Counted from the stretch's first letter, positions 35,335 to 44,404 are shown. The stretch is DNA of 64,000 nucleotides from an uncultured Bacillaceae bacterium (GCA_937995745.1 CALKIU010000115.1:1-64000), one strand, 5' to 3'. The notes: a model not told the origin generated them from the letters alone. Translations and numbers: made by a program.

Positions 35335-36153
35335 ATGGAGCCTTTTTTGTTAGAAAATGAAAGTTTTTTACTCCTTAGGGATTGGATGGATTCTAATCCC
35401 CGTTTAATAGCCGGTTTTACCACCAAGCACGGCGGATACAGCAAGGGGCCGTACACCAGTTTGAATATGGCTTTTCATGTCAATGACGAAAGTGATGCGG
35501 TGCGCCTAAACCGACAAAAAGTCGGCCGCGAGCTTGATTTTTCCGTCCATCATTGGGTGGGAGCCGAGCAAATTCACGATGCTGTTATCCGAAAAGTTTC
35601 TAAAAGCGACACGGGGAAAGGAGCTTTGTCTTACGAGGATGCCATTAAAGGAACAGACGGGTTTTTTACTCTCGATAAAGGGGTATTGTTGACTCTCTGT
35701 TTTGCCGATTGTGTCCCCGTATATTTTTTCTCCCCGCGGCATGGAGCCGTCGGAATCGCCCATGCCGGCTGGCGCGGGACGGTTAAAGGCATAGCCGCGG
35801 AGATGATTCGCGTTTTTCAAGAGGAAAAAATCCCGCCCCGTGACATTTTTGTTGTCATCGGTCCGTCCATTTGCGAAAAATGTTATATTGTAGATGATAA
35901 AGTAATCGAAATTGTCAAATCAAGACTGGCAGAAGGGGAAAAAAAGACATATAATTTTATTTATGGAAATCAATATACTTTGAATCTGCAGGAAGCGAAC
36001 AAACAAATACTCATGCAGGCAAAGGTCCCGGAACAAAACATCCGCATCACCAATTTTTGTACGGGACATCATCATAATTTGTTCTTTTCGCACCGGCGCG
36101 ATAAAGGAAAAACCGGACGCATGATGGGCTTTATCGGCTGGAAGGAGGATTAG
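35335..36153 (+). CDS. pgeF: Peptidoglycan editing factor PgeF (YlmD, laccase-domain family)
   Basis: 272-aa Cu-oxidase_4 (YfiH/YlmD) family protein. The E. coli member is an amidase that removes misplaced L-Ser from UDP-MurNAc-peptides. The metal-site segments LTLCFADCVPVYFF, IAHAGWRGTVKGIA and CTGHHHNLFFSHRRD are all present. GAGGTTGC precedes the ATG. Older annotations call it polyphenol oxidase. It heads the pgeF-ylmE-sepF-ylmG-ylmH-divIVA series. Confidence 0.92.
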   Translation: MEPFLLENESFLLLRDWMDSNPRLIAGFTTKHGGYSKGPYTSLNMAFHVNDESDAVRLNRQKVGRELDFSVHHWVGAEQIHDAVIRKVSKSDTGKGALSYEDAIKGTDGFFTLDKGVLLTLCFADCVPVYFFSPRHGAVGIAHAGWRGTVKGIAAEMIRVFQEEKIPPRDIFVVIGPSICEKCYIVDDKVIEIVKSRLAEGEKKTYNFIYGNQYTLNLQEANKQILMQAKVPEQNIRITNFCTGHHHNLFFSHRRDKGKTGRMMGFIGWKED

Positions 36154-36162
36154 CAGCTTAGA

Positions 36163-36834
36163 ATGAGAGTCGTTGACAAGTTGGCTTTAATAAAGAAAGA
36201 AATAGAAAAAGCTTGTCATAAGTCAGGCAGAAATCCCGAAGATATTACAATTATTGCCGTTACAAAATATGTTTCCATAGAGAGAGCTCAGGAAGCGCTA
36301 GAAGCGGGAATTTCCCACTTTGGGGAAAATTACGAACAAGGATTTCTGGAAAAATATGAAGCTTTTGGGGACAAGCCTGTCTGGCATTTTATCGGAACCC
36401 TACAGTCAAGAAAAGTCAAAAAGATCATTGACAAAATTGATTATTTACACTCCCTTGACCGAATGTCCCTCGCTAAAGAAATCAATAAAAGGGCCGAAAA
36501 ACAGGTTAAATGCTTCGTTCAGGTAAAAACATCAAATGAGGAATCAAAACACGGCATTTCCCCGGAAGAGACGATTGATTTTGTTAAAGAATTAGCACAG
36601 TTTCCTAAAATTCAAGTCGTCGGATTAATGACCATGGCTCCGTATACAGATGATGAGGCGGTGTTGCGGCACTGTTTCCGAACCTTGAGAAATTTGCAGA
36701 AACAAATCCAAGACCTGGAACTTGAACATGCACCGTGCACAGAACTGTCGATGGGGATGTCCAATGATTTTGCGATTGCCATTGAGGAAGGAGCCACTTT
36801 TGTCAGAATAGGGTCGGCCCTGGTGGGTGAATAA
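36163..36834 (+). CDS. ylmE: YggS family PLP-binding protein YlmE
   Basis: 223-aa PLP homeostasis protein with an alanine-racemase-like barrel. The PLP lysine is in IIAVTKYVS (about residue 35), and the phosphate-binding C-terminal segment is ELSMGMSNDFAIAIEEGATFVRIGS. It lies 9 nt after pgeF; the best ribosome site (AAGGAGG, inside pgeF) is about 14 nt from the ATG, which is long, yet the start MRVVDKL matches the family. Confidence 0.94.
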   Translation: MRVVDKLALIKKEIEKACHKSGRNPEDITIIAVTKYVSIERAQEALEAGISHFGENYEQGFLEKYEAFGDKPVWHFIGTLQSRKVKKIIDKIDYLHSLDRMSLAKEINKRAEKQVKCFVQVKTSNEESKHGISPEETIDFVKELAQFPKIQVVGLMTMAPYTDDEAVLRHCFRTLRNLQKQIQDLELEHAPCTELSMGMSNDFAIAIEEGATFVRIGSALVGE

Positions 36835-36869
36835 AAGGCAAATTCATATACGATGGTGGGGTGGAACCG

Positions 36870-37319
36870 ATGAGTTTAAAAACAAGAATTAAAACGTTTT
36901 TCTTCCTTGATGACGAAGACGGTTATGAAGAAACTTATGACGAACGGCATGAAAGTGAAAGCGCGGCGCCCGTAAGAGCCTATAACGGTGCCGGAAGCCA
37001 GAAACAAAATGTCGTCCATCTCCAAGCCGTGCAAAATTCCGCCAAGGTGATTTTGGCAGAACCGAGGCTTTATGCAGAAGCCCAAGAGATTGCCGATCAT
37101 TTAAAAAACCGCCGTGCGGTCGTCGTGAATTTGCAGCGCATCGAGCATGATGCCGCAAAGCGGATTGTCGACTTTTTAAGCGGAACAGTGTATGCTATCG
37201 GGGGAGATATCCAAAAAATCGGCACAAACATTTTTCTCTGCACACCCGACAATGTTGAAGTTACCGGTAATATTTCGGATATGATGGAAGAATCAGATTT
37301 CGAGAATACGAGGTGGTAA
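36870..37319 (+). CDS. sepF: Cell division protein SepF
   Basis: 149-aa FtsZ-binding septum protein. The amphipathic membrane-binding N terminus is MSLKTRIKTFFFLDDED, followed by an acidic, variable linker and the conserved SepF fold (about 55-135: AVVVNLQRIEHDAAKRIVDFL). It forms rings that bundle FtsZ. The ATG at 36870 follows GGTGGGGTGG; GTG 36861 lies inside that site. Confidence 0.96.
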   Translation: MSLKTRIKTFFFLDDEDGYEETYDERHESESAAPVRAYNGAGSQKQNVVHLQAVQNSAKVILAEPRLYAEAQEIADHLKNRRAVVVNLQRIEHDAAKRIVDFLSGTVYAIGGDIQKIGTNIFLCTPDNVEVTGNISDMMEESDFENTRW

Positions 37320-37325
37320 ATGTAA

Positions 37326-37586
37326 ATGGATTTTATTTTCGCTCTCTTAATTGATTTAATCAGAATATATTCCTGGGTGCTGATCATTTATATTATCATG
37401 TCGTGGTTTCCCAACGCCCGGGAATCTTCGTTCGGTGAGGTGCTGGCCCGCATTTGCGAACCGTATTTGGAACCGTTCCGCAGGGTCATACCGCCGATAG
37501 GAATGATCGATATATCGCCGCTGATTGCATTTTTTGTCCTGCATCTTGCAGCCAGCGGACTCCATGCGTTGATACAATGGTTTTAA
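37326..37586 (+). CDS. ylmG: YggT family membrane protein YlmG
   Basis: 86-aa membrane protein with two hydrophobic segments (about 3-25 and 62-84) linked by the conserved loop MSWFPNARESSFGEVLARICEPYLEPFRR. YggT proteins are linked to division and osmotic tolerance, but the mechanism is unknown. It starts 6 nt after the sepF stop, with AGGTGG as ribosome site inside the sepF end. Confidence 0.93.
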   Translation: MDFIFALLIDLIRIYSWVLIIYIIMSWFPNARESSFGEVLARICEPYLEPFRRVIPPIGMIDISPLIAFFVLHLAASGLHALIQWF

Positions 37587-37628
37587 GACTGAGAAAGCAT
37601 TGGAAATTGAAGCAATACAGGTGACATG

Positions 37629-38402
37629 ATGGATATTTTCCAACATTTTCGTCCGGGAGAGCGGGAGTTCGTTGCCAAAGTATTGCAATGGAAAGAGCAT
37701 GTGGAGGAACGGTATTACCCGAAACTGACCGATTTTCTCGATCCCCGGGAACAAAAAATTGTGAAATCCATTATTGGCAGCCATTCGTCCGTAAAGGTTG
37801 AATTTTTTGGCGGTGTGAAGAACGCGGAGCGGTCGCGTGCGGTGATTTGTCCGGAATATTTTCAGCCCGGACCCGATGATTTCCAAATTGCGTTATGGGA
37901 AATTGAATATCCCCGCAAATTTGTGACGCTCGAACATCGCCATGTGTTGGGCAGCCTGATGTCCATCGGTTTAAGAAGGGGCAAGTTCGGCGACATCCTT
38001 CTCGAAGACGGGAGGGTGCAGTTTTTCGCCGCCGCGGAAGTCAGCGAATATATAAGACAAGAGTTTACGGCTGTCGGGCGGACAACCATTGCTCTGAAAG
38101 AGCAGCCTTTAAGTGAGGCTCTCTTTGTCCCGGAACAATGGCAGGAAACTCCGGTTACCGTATCATCACTCAGGTTGGACGCCGTCCTGGCAACAGTGTA
38201 CCGTTTGTCGCGCCAAAAAGCGCAAAATTTCATTAAACAAGGACATGTCAAAGTAAACTGGGCCGTGGTGGAAGAGCCCGCATTTGAATGCGGGGAAGGA
38301 GACCTATTATCTGTAAAAGGATATGGCCGCGCCAAGCTTATCGTTTTGGAAGGGCAGACAAAAAAGGGAAAATGGCGGTTGACTGTCGGCCGCAAAAAGT
38401 AA
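37629..38402 (+). CDS. ylmH: S4-domain RNA-binding protein YlmH
   Basis: 257-aa protein with an N-terminal YlmH domain (conserved KLTDFLDPREQKIV and LGSLMSIGLRRGKFGDI) and a C-terminal S4 RNA-binding domain (LRLDAVLATVYRLSRQKAQNFIKQGHVKVNW). B. subtilis YlmH has been tied to rescue of stalled 50S subunits alongside the RqcH pathway; rqcH is at 56274. The ATG at 37629 has better spacing from AGGTGA than the ATG at 37626. Confidence 0.92.
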   Translation: MDIFQHFRPGEREFVAKVLQWKEHVEERYYPKLTDFLDPREQKIVKSIIGSHSSVKVEFFGGVKNAERSRAVICPEYFQPGPDDFQIALWEIEYPRKFVTLEHRHVLGSLMSIGLRRGKFGDILLEDGRVQFFAAAEVSEYIRQEFTAVGRTTIALKEQPLSEALFVPEQWQETPVTVSSLRLDAVLATVYRLSRQKAQNFIKQGHVKVNWAVVEEPAFECGEGDLLSVKGYGRAKLIVLEGQTKKGKWRLTVGRKK

Positions 38403-38514
38403 AAAAATGCCGGAACGCTTAAATATTTCTTTTCTTTTGCAGGAAATGGTATGCCAATGTCGAATAATATTAGTTAAAAACTTGTTGTGAACAAATTTAA
38501 CGGAGGTGCCGTCC

Positions 38515-39030
38515 ATGCCTTTAACTCCTTTAGATATACATAATAAGGAATTTACCAGAGGGTTTCGGGGCTATGATGAAGATGAGGTAAACGAATTTCT
38601 TGATCAAGTGATCAAAGATTATGAAATGGTTTTGCGGGAAAAGCGTGAACTGGAAGAAAAAGTTAATGAATTAAATGCACGTCTCTCCCACTTCAACAAT
38701 ATAGAAGAGACTTTAAATAAATCGCTCGTCGTTGCACAAGAAGCGGCCGAGGAAGTCAAACGAAACGCGCAGAAAGAAGCCAAACTCATTATTAAAGAAG
38801 CGGAAAAGAACGCGGATCGCATCATCAATGAAGCATTGGCAAAAGCACGGAAGATTGCCCTTGAAATAGAAGATTTGAAAAAGCAGTCGAAAGTGTTCCG
38901 GACAAGATTTAAAATGCTGATCGAAGCACAGCTCGACCTTTTGAACAGCGATGATTGGGATCATTTGCTGGAATATGAAGTGGATGCACCGGAATTGGAA
39001 GCCGCGAAGGAAGAAAACTCGCTGGCTTGA
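38515..39030 (+). CDS. divIVA: Septum site-determining protein DivIVA
   Basis: 171-aa coiled-coil protein that marks curved membrane at poles and septa and recruits MinJ and others. The membrane-binding N domain is PLTPLDIHNKEFTRGFRGYDEDEVNEFLDQV; the rest is coiled coil ending in DDWDHLLEYEVDA. The ATG at 38515 follows CGGAGGTG; GTG 38506 lies inside that site. Its TGA stop overlaps the -35 of the ileS promoter. Confidence 0.97.
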   Translation: MPLTPLDIHNKEFTRGFRGYDEDEVNEFLDQVIKDYEMVLREKRELEEKVNELNARLSHFNNIEETLNKSLVVAQEAAEEVKRNAQKEAKLIIKEAEKNADRIINEALAKARKIALEIEDLKKQSKVFRTRFKMLIEAQLDLLNSDDWDHLLEYEVDAPELEAAKEENSLA

Positions 39031-39055
39031 CGAAATGTTTTTAAAAGAATATAAT
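39027..39055 (+). promoter_or_regulatory. SigA promoter of ileS
   Basis: TTGACG at 39027-39032, 17-nt spacer, TATAAT at 39050-39055. The -35 covers the divIVA stop codon. Transcription would start near 39062, at the 5' edge of the T-box. Confidence 0.82.
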
Positions 39056-39061
39056 ACGTAA

Positions 39062-39352
39062 AAAAAGCATACACCATGCGATGAGAGGGAGAGTACATTC
39101 TTCAAATGTCTATTGCAGCGAACCGGTGACGGTGGGAGGCCGGTATAGACGGAAGGATGGAAGATCACCCTTGAGCACCAAGTTGAACGTCACCCCCGGT
39201 TCTGTTAGATTTGTCTCGGGGTTGACCAGTAGACTGCGGCGGGTCATTCACGTTACGAATTTCGAGAGGACAGCTGATTTTGCTGTCCATAAGGGTGGTA
39301 CCGCGGGAAATAATGCCTTCTCGTCCCTTGGTTGGGATGAGGAGGCTTTTTT
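39062..39352 (+). promoter_or_regulatory. T-box riboswitch (isoleucine) upstream of ileS
   Basis: Leader RNA that reads the charging state of tRNA(Ile). Stem I begins with GCGATGAGAGGGAGAGTA (39077-39094). An ATC at 39164-39166 is the likely specifier codon. The T-box AAGGGTGGTACCGCGG is at 39291-39306. A 13-bp terminator stem with two G-U pairs follows (39315-39346) with six T. Uncharged tRNA(Ile) should stabilise the antiterminator and switch ileS on. Confidence 0.92.
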
Positions 39353-39407
39353 GATGGACAAAATACTTCAAACTTTTTTATGGAATATAGCAGGAGGAGC
39401 AGTAGGA

Positions 39408-42179
39408 ATGGATTACAAAAAAACATTGTTAATGATGAAAACAGATTTTCCTATGAGAGGAAATTTGCCGAAAAGAGAACCGGAGATCCAAAAGAAATGG
39501 GAAGAAATGGATATTTATCGTCGCGTTCAAGAACGGACAAAGGGAAGACCGCTATTTGTTCTTCATGACGGTCCTCCGTATGCAAACGGAGATATCCACA
39601 TGGGCCACGCTTTAAACAAAATCCTTAAAGATTTTATCGTCCGTTACAAATCAATGAGCGGATTCCACGCTCCTTACGTTCCCGGCTGGGACACTCACGG
39701 GCTGCCGATCGAACATGCCCTTACCAAGAAGGGCGTGGACAGAAAGAAAATGTCTGTGACCGAATTCAGAAAACGTTGCGAAGAGTATGCTTACGAACAG
39801 ATTGAAAATCAAAAGAGACAATTTAAGCGGCTCGGAGTGCGCGGAGACTGGGAAAATCCTTATATTACTTTAAAACCCTATTATGAGGCCCAGCAAATTA
39901 AAGTGTTCGGGGAAATGGCGAAAAAAGGATATATTTACAAAGGGGTAAAACCTGTTTATTGGTCCCCGTCCAGTGAAAGCGCCCTGGCGGAAGCGGAAAT
40001 TGAGTACAAAGATAAACGCTCGCCGTCCATCTATGTTGCTTTTAAAGTGAAAGACGGCAAAGGCGTTCTTGATACGGATACAAGCTTTGTCATTTGGACG
40101 ACTACGCCGTGGACCATTCCGGCCAACTTGGGCATCACCGTTCATCCCGATTTGGTTTATGTGGTTGTCAGCGTGGACGGAAACAAATATGTGGTAGCCG
40201 AAGAGTTGCTCGAATCCTGCCAAAAGGAGATTGGCTGGGAGAATTTCGAAGTCATTAAGAAGATTCCGGGCAAAGATCTTGAGTACATCGTGTGCAAACA
40301 TCCTTTTTATGACCGCGATTCCTTGGTGATGATTGGAGAACACGTAACGACAGATGCCGGTACAGGATGCGTACATACAGCACCAGGCCACGGGGAAGAT
40401 GACTTCAATATCGGGAAAAAATACGGACTGCCTGTTTTGAGTCCGATCGATGACAAAGGGTATTTCACTGAAGAAGCGGAAGGCTTTGCCGGCATGTTCT
40501 ATGATGATGCCAACAAGGCCGTGACGGAAAGGCTCGAAAGTGTCGGTGCCCTGTTAAAACTGGGCTTCATCACCCACTCTTATCCCCACGACTGGAGAAC
40601 GAAAAAACCGGTCATTTTCAGGGCGACATCGCAATGGTTCGCATCCATTAAAGATTTCCGCGAAGATTTGTTAAGGGCGGTCAGAGAAACGAAATGGATC
40701 CCTTCATGGGGAGAAATCAGAATTTACAATATGATCAAGGATCGTGAAGACTGGTGTATTTCCCGCCAGCGTGTTTGGGGTGTGCCGATTCCGGTCTTTT
40801 ACGGGGAAAACGGCAAACCGATCATTACAGATGAAACGATTGACCACGTCGCCAAACTGTTTAGAGAGCACGGCTCCAACATTTGGTTTGAATGGGATGT
40901 AAAAGATCTTCTTCCGGAAGGTTTCACCCATGAATACAGCCCGAACGGCATCTTTACAAAAGAGACGGATATCATGGATGTGTGGTTTGATTCCGGTTCC
41001 TCCCACCAAGCAGTTTTGGTCGAGCGGGAAGAACTCAGGAGACCTGCCGATCTCTATTTGGAAGGTTCAGATCAATACAGGGGCTGGTTTAATTCTTCTC
41101 TGTCCACATGTGTGGCCGTGACCGGAAAAGCTCCGTATAAAGGCGTGCTCAGCCACGGCTTTGTTCTTGACGGTGAAGGGCGGAAAATGAGTAAATCACT
41201 CGGCAATGTTGTGGATCCCCTTAAAGTCATGAAGCAATATGGGGCGGATATTTTGCGTCTTTGGGTCGCTTCCGTCGATTATCAGTCCGATGTGAGGCTT
41301 TCGGATTCCATTTTGAAGCAAGTGGCGGAAGTTTACCGGAAGATTCGCAACACATTCCGCTTCATGCTGGGCAACTTGTTCGATTTCGATCCGGAAAAAG
41401 ATCTTGTCCCGTATGAAAAATTAAGAGAAGTCGACAAGTTTATGCTCGTTAAATTGAACAAGGTTATCAAAAAAGTTCTCAATGCATATGAGAACTATGA
41501 TTATCCTACGATCTACCATACGGTCAACAATTTCTGCACGGTTGATTTGAGCGCCTTTTACTTCGATTTTTCGAAAGACATTCTCTATATTGAGGTTCCG
41601 AATCATCCGCACAGACGGGCTATCCAATCTGTATTGTATGAAACGCTCGTTTCGTTGGCGAAACTGATTTCGCCGATCTTGCCCCATACGGCTGACGAAG
41701 TTTGGAGCTACATCCCGGCTGTGAAAGAGGAAAGCGTCCAGCTGACGGATATGCCTGAATACGTTGAGCTTCCGGATGCCGATAAAATTGCGGAAAAATG
41801 GAACGGATTTATGAGGATTCGCGACGATGTTCTGAAAGCTTTGGAAGAAGCAAGAAATGAGAAGATTATCGGCAAATCATTGAATGCCAAAGTGACATTG
41901 TATGCAACGGAAGAGGCCGGCAAGCTTCTCGATTCCATCAATGAAGACTTGAAACAGCTGTTTATCGTATCCGATTTTGAAGTGGCCGGCAGTTACGAAG
42001 AAGCCCCCGAAGAAGCTTTGAAATTGGAGACGGCGGCCATTGTCGTCTCACCGGCACCTGGTGAAACATGTGAGCGTTGCTGGGTGGTTTCTACGGACGT
42101 GGGCCATGACAAAGACCATCCGACGTTGTGCGCCCGTTGCGTGGAAATCGTCAAAGAGCATTACAGTGATTTGGAATAA
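39408..42179 (+). CDS. ileS: Isoleucine-tRNA ligase
   Basis: Class I aminoacyl-tRNA synthetase. The 923-aa protein has the HIGH motif as HMGH (64-67), the KMSKS motif (593-597) and a C-terminal Cys4 zinc finger (CERC and CARC, near 885-910), typical of bacterial-type IleRS. The ATG at 39408 follows AGGAGGAGC. The open frame reaches 39081, but that part lies in the T-box leader. Length matches B. subtilis IleS (921). Confidence 0.97.
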   Translation: MDYKKTLLMMKTDFPMRGNLPKREPEIQKKWEEMDIYRRVQERTKGRPLFVLHDGPPYANGDIHMGHALNKILKDFIVRYKSMSGFHAPYVPGWDTHGLPIEHALTKKGVDRKKMSVTEFRKRCEEYAYEQIENQKRQFKRLGVRGDWENPYITLKPYYEAQQIKVFGEMAKKGYIYKGVKPVYWSPSSESALAEAEIEYKDKRSPSIYVAFKVKDGKGVLDTDTSFVIWTTTPWTIPANLGITVHPDLVYVVVSVDGNKYVVAEELLESCQKEIGWENFEVIKKIPGKDLEYIVCKHPFYDRDSLVMIGEHVTTDAGTGCVHTAPGHGEDDFNIGKKYGLPVLSPIDDKGYFTEEAEGFAGMFYDDANKAVTERLESVGALLKLGFITHSYPHDWRTKKPVIFRATSQWFASIKDFREDLLRAVRETKWIPSWGEIRIYNMIKDREDWCISRQRVWGVPIPVFYGENGKPIITDETIDHVAKLFREHGSNIWFEWDVKDLLPEGFTHEYSPNGIFTKETDIMDVWFDSGSSHQAVLVEREELRRPADLYLEGSDQYRGWFNSSLSTCVAVTGKAPYKGVLSHGFVLDGEGRKMSKSLGNVVDPLKVMKQYGADILRLWVASVDYQSDVRLSDSILKQVAEVYRKIRNTFRFMLGNLFDFDPEKDLVPYEKLREVDKFMLVKLNKVIKKVLNAYENYDYPTIYHTVNNFCTVDLSAFYFDFSKDILYIEVPNHPHRRAIQSVLYETLVSLAKLISPILPHTADEVWSYIPAVKEESVQLTDMPEYVELPDADKIAEKWNGFMRIRDDVLKALEEARNEKIIGKSLNAKVTLYATEEAGKLLDSINEDLKQLFIVSDFEVAGSYEEAPEEALKLETAAIVVSPAPGETCERCWVVSTDVGHDKDHPTLCARCVEIVKEHYSDLE

Positions 42180-42188
42180 TTGGAAACG

Positions 42189-42218
42189 AAAAAGCTGTCC
42201 CTCGGGACAGCTTTTTTT
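42189..42218 (+). terminator. Terminator after ileS
   Basis: AAAGCTGTCCC/GGGACAGCTTT stem with a tiny loop (TC), followed by a run of T. Strong. Confidence 0.9.
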
Positions 42219-42490
42219 CTTGAGAAAGTGAAACCATAACCAAACAGGACATTTTCGATGGCAGCTTTTATGGAGGCCAGTGGGTTTTTTTGCTTGAATA
42301 AACCTTTTGAAAAATGCTGGGCGGGAACAGGCGGTCTGCTCCTTGTTTTCCGGTTGCTTTCATCCCTCTTGAACCTTTTAAAAAATTCCTTTATGGTCAT
42401 TTGTTGTTGTTCCTGTAAAAACTTTAGCCGCGTGGCCGCCGGCGCAGGGGAAATACTGATCATAAGGAAAATTATCATAAACGGAGGCCG

Positions 42491-42787
42491 TTGAAGCAAG
42501 TGAGCATGAATATTGACGAACTTTACTCGGAACTTCGCCAGATGCGGCAGGAACTGGCCGGTAGACTGAGCCAGAAAAACGTCAACAAGCTCATCCGTCC
42601 GTTGATGGAAGAAGAATTGAGGGATATCGACAATGCTTTAGCGAGATTAAGAAATAACGATTTTGGCGTTTGTGAGAACTCGGGTGAACTCTTGCCGGAA
42701 GAATTGTTAAAAGCCGTTCCCACTATCAGGAGCAAGAAAGATGTTGATGTAATAAACAGCTATTTTTGCAAGCCAATCTACAGATAA
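42491..42787 (+). CDS. ylyA: YlyA, DksA/TraR-like regulator
   Basis: 98-aa protein: N-terminal helical hairpin (about 8-60) and a C-terminal segment NDFGVCENSGELLPEELLKAVP, which resembles the DksA/TraR zinc finger. Only two of the usual four cysteines are present (GVCENS and YFCK), so zinc binding is doubtful. B. subtilis YlyA is encoded at this site and affects SigG-dependent transcription. The start is uncertain: TTG 42491 (3 nt after GGAGG), GTG 42500 or ATG 42506. The 270 nt upstream, after the ileS terminator, shows no gene. Confidence 0.75.
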   Translation: MKQVSMNIDELYSELRQMRQELAGRLSQKNVNKLIRPLMEEELRDIDNALARLRNNDFGVCENSGELLPEELLKAVPTIRSKKDVDVINSYFCKPIYR

Positions 42788-42788
42788 A

Positions 42789-42818
42789 TTGTCGTTTTGC
42801 CGGCAAGTATGCTAAAAT
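42789..42818 (+). promoter_or_regulatory. Possible promoter of lspA
   Basis: TTGTCG at 42789-42794, 18-nt spacer, TAAAAT at 42813-42818 preceded by TGC (extended -10). Begins right after the ylyA stop. Confidence 0.45.
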
Positions 42819-42854
42819 GCAAAGGTGACTACAAATGGTTTGGAGGTTGCCTTT

Positions 42855-43346
42855 GTGTTTTTTTATTTGTTGGCGGCTGTCATCATTGTTTTAGACCAAA
42901 TAACGAAATGGTTGATTGTAAAATATATGGAAATTGGTGAAAGCATCGAAGTAATTGAAAATTTTTTGTACATTACATCCCACCGCAACAGCGGAGCGGC
43001 ATGGGGGATACTGCAGGGACAACTGTGGTTTTTTTATATTGTTACTATTATTGCGGTTATCGGGATGATCTATTACATACAAAAATATGCGAAAGGAAGA
43101 TGGCTGCCCGGGACGGCGGCCGCGCTCATGCTTGGTGGGGCCATCGGCAATTTTATTGACAGGCTTTTCCGCAAAGAAGTGGTTGATTTCATTAATACGT
43201 TTATTTTCGGCTATGACTTTCCCGTGTTTAACATAGCTGATTCTGCTTTAGTTGTGGGCGTATTCCTGTTGTTCATTCACTTGTTCATGGAGGAGAAAGC
43301 TGCGAAGGAGAAAAATCATGGAAACAATAGAACACATCATTCGTGA
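42855..43346 (+). CDS. lspA: Lipoprotein signal peptidase (signal peptidase II)
   Basis: Membrane aspartic protease that removes signal peptides from prolipoproteins. The 163-aa protein has four TM helices and the conserved blocks VLDQITKW, ITSHRNSGAAWGIL, GGAIGNFIDR (first catalytic Asp) and VFNIADSALVVG (second catalytic Asp). The GTG at 42855 lies 8 nt after GGAGG. The frame opens 30 nt earlier at a GTG without a ribosome site. The end overlaps ylyB by 29 nt. Confidence 0.94.
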   Translation: MFFYLLAAVIIVLDQITKWLIVKYMEIGESIEVIENFLYITSHRNSGAAWGILQGQLWFFYIVTIIAVIGMIYYIQKYAKGRWLPGTAAALMLGGAIGNFIDRLFRKEVVDFINTFIFGYDFPVFNIADSALVVGVFLLFIHLFMEEKAAKEKNHGNNRTHHS

Positions 43347-44229
43347 ACATGAAGTCAATCAAAGAATCGATAAAGTCATCGCCGAATTAAATGACGATTG
43401 GTCGCGCACGCAAGTTCAGCAATGGATCAAAGAAGGGCATGTTCTTGTTAATGGAGAAAAAACCAAAGCCAATTACAAGGCGTGTCTCAATGATGTGGTT
43501 GAAATAAACATCCCCGAGCCGGAAATTTTGGATGTGGAACCGGAAGAAATGGATTTGGATATTTATTATGAAGACAGGGACATCATAGTCGTGAACAAGC
43601 CGAAGGGCATGGTTGTCCATCCCGGCCCCGGGCATTTTCGCGGCACCCTTGTTAACGGGCTTCTTGCCCATTGCAAAGACTTGTCAGGTATAAACGGCGT
43701 GCTGCGTCCCGGTATTGTTCACCGTTTGGACAAAGATACGTCCGGATTGTTGGTGGCTGCAAAAAATGACAAAGCCCATGAGGATTTGGCCATTCAGCTC
43801 ACGGAAAGAACGATGGTGAGGAAATACCGGGCCCTTGTTCACGGCGTGATTCCCCACGACCACGGAACGATCGATGCCCCGATTGGCCGCGATCCGAAAA
43901 ACAGACAGCAAATGGCGGTTGTGGACAACGGGAAACCTTCTGTCACGCATTTTCGCGTTTTGGAAAGATTCAAGGAGTTTACTTTTATTGAATGCCGTCT
44001 TGAAACGGGGAGAACCCACCAAATACGGGTTCACATGAGATATATCGGATATCCCATCGCCGGCGATCCGAAATACGGACCAAAGAAAACTTTGGACTTG
44101 GACGGCCAGGCCTTGCATGCGGGAGTTTTAGGTTTTGTCCATCCGCGGACGGGTGAATATATGGAGTTTGAAGCGCCTCTGCCCCGCTATTTTGAAGAAC
44201 TTTTGACCCGCCTGCGAAATAATTGTTGA
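43318..44229 (+). CDS. ylyB: RluD-family 23S rRNA pseudouridine synthase YlyB
   Basis: 303-aa pseudouridine synthase: S4 RNA-binding domain (about 14-75: QRIDKVIAELNDDWSRTQVQQWIKEGHVLVNG) and a catalytic domain with HRLDKDTSG at 135-143 (catalytic Asp138). The nearest relatives modify U1911/1915/1917 of 23S rRNA, but the exact target is inferred. The ATG at 43318 follows GAAGGAG and overlaps lspA by 29 nt. The -35 of the pyr promoter overlaps its stop. Confidence 0.93.
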   Translation: METIEHIIREHEVNQRIDKVIAELNDDWSRTQVQQWIKEGHVLVNGEKTKANYKACLNDVVEINIPEPEILDVEPEEMDLDIYYEDRDIIVVNKPKGMVVHPGPGHFRGTLVNGLLAHCKDLSGINGVLRPGIVHRLDKDTSGLLVAAKNDKAHEDLAIQLTERTMVRKYRALVHGVIPHDHGTIDAPIGRDPKNRQQMAVVDNGKPSVTHFRVLERFKEFTFIECRLETGRTHQIRVHMRYIGYPIAGDPKYGPKKTLDLDGQALHAGVLGFVHPRTGEYMEFEAPLPRYFEELLTRLRNNC

Positions 44230-44255
44230 CAAAATCGGGAAGCTTCTTTTATGAT
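44226..44255 (+). promoter_or_regulatory. SigA promoter of the pyr operon
   Basis: TTGACA at 44226-44231, 18-nt spacer, TATGAT at 44250-44255. Transcription would start near 44262, before the PyrR-binding loop. Confidence 0.78.
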
Positions 44256-44280
44256 TGTTTTAGCGGAATATAATACCTTT

Positions 44281-44404
44281 AAAGACAGTCCCGTGAGGCT
44301 GAGAAGGTATTACGGAATACGGATAATTATGCCATTCATCCTAGGGGGATGTATGCCATTCGTATGTCTATAATCCTCTCGCCGACGGGCGGGAGGATTT
44401 TTTT
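44281..44404 (+). promoter_or_regulatory. PyrR attenuator 1 (pyr leader)
   Basis: The PyrR-binding loop AGTCCCGTGAGGCTGAGAAGG (44287-44307) is a clear match to the Bacillus consensus. A 12-bp terminator stem AATCCTCTCGCC/GGCGGGAGGATT (44372-44399, loop GACG) with a T run follows. With UMP, PyrR binds the loop and lets the terminator form; without it an antiterminator forms. Confidence 0.93.

Noticed and set aside
39081..39407. 109-codon N-terminal extension of ileS
   Set aside because: It lies wholly within the T-box leader.
42161..42499. 112-aa minus ORF and 78-aa plus ORF in the ileS-ylyA gap
   Set aside because: One includes the ileS terminator stem, neither has a ribosome site, and both look like random frames.
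44226..44274. TATAAT at 44269 as -10 of the pyr promoter
   Set aside because: It is 37 nt from the TTGACA; TATGAT at 44250 gives an 18-nt spacer.
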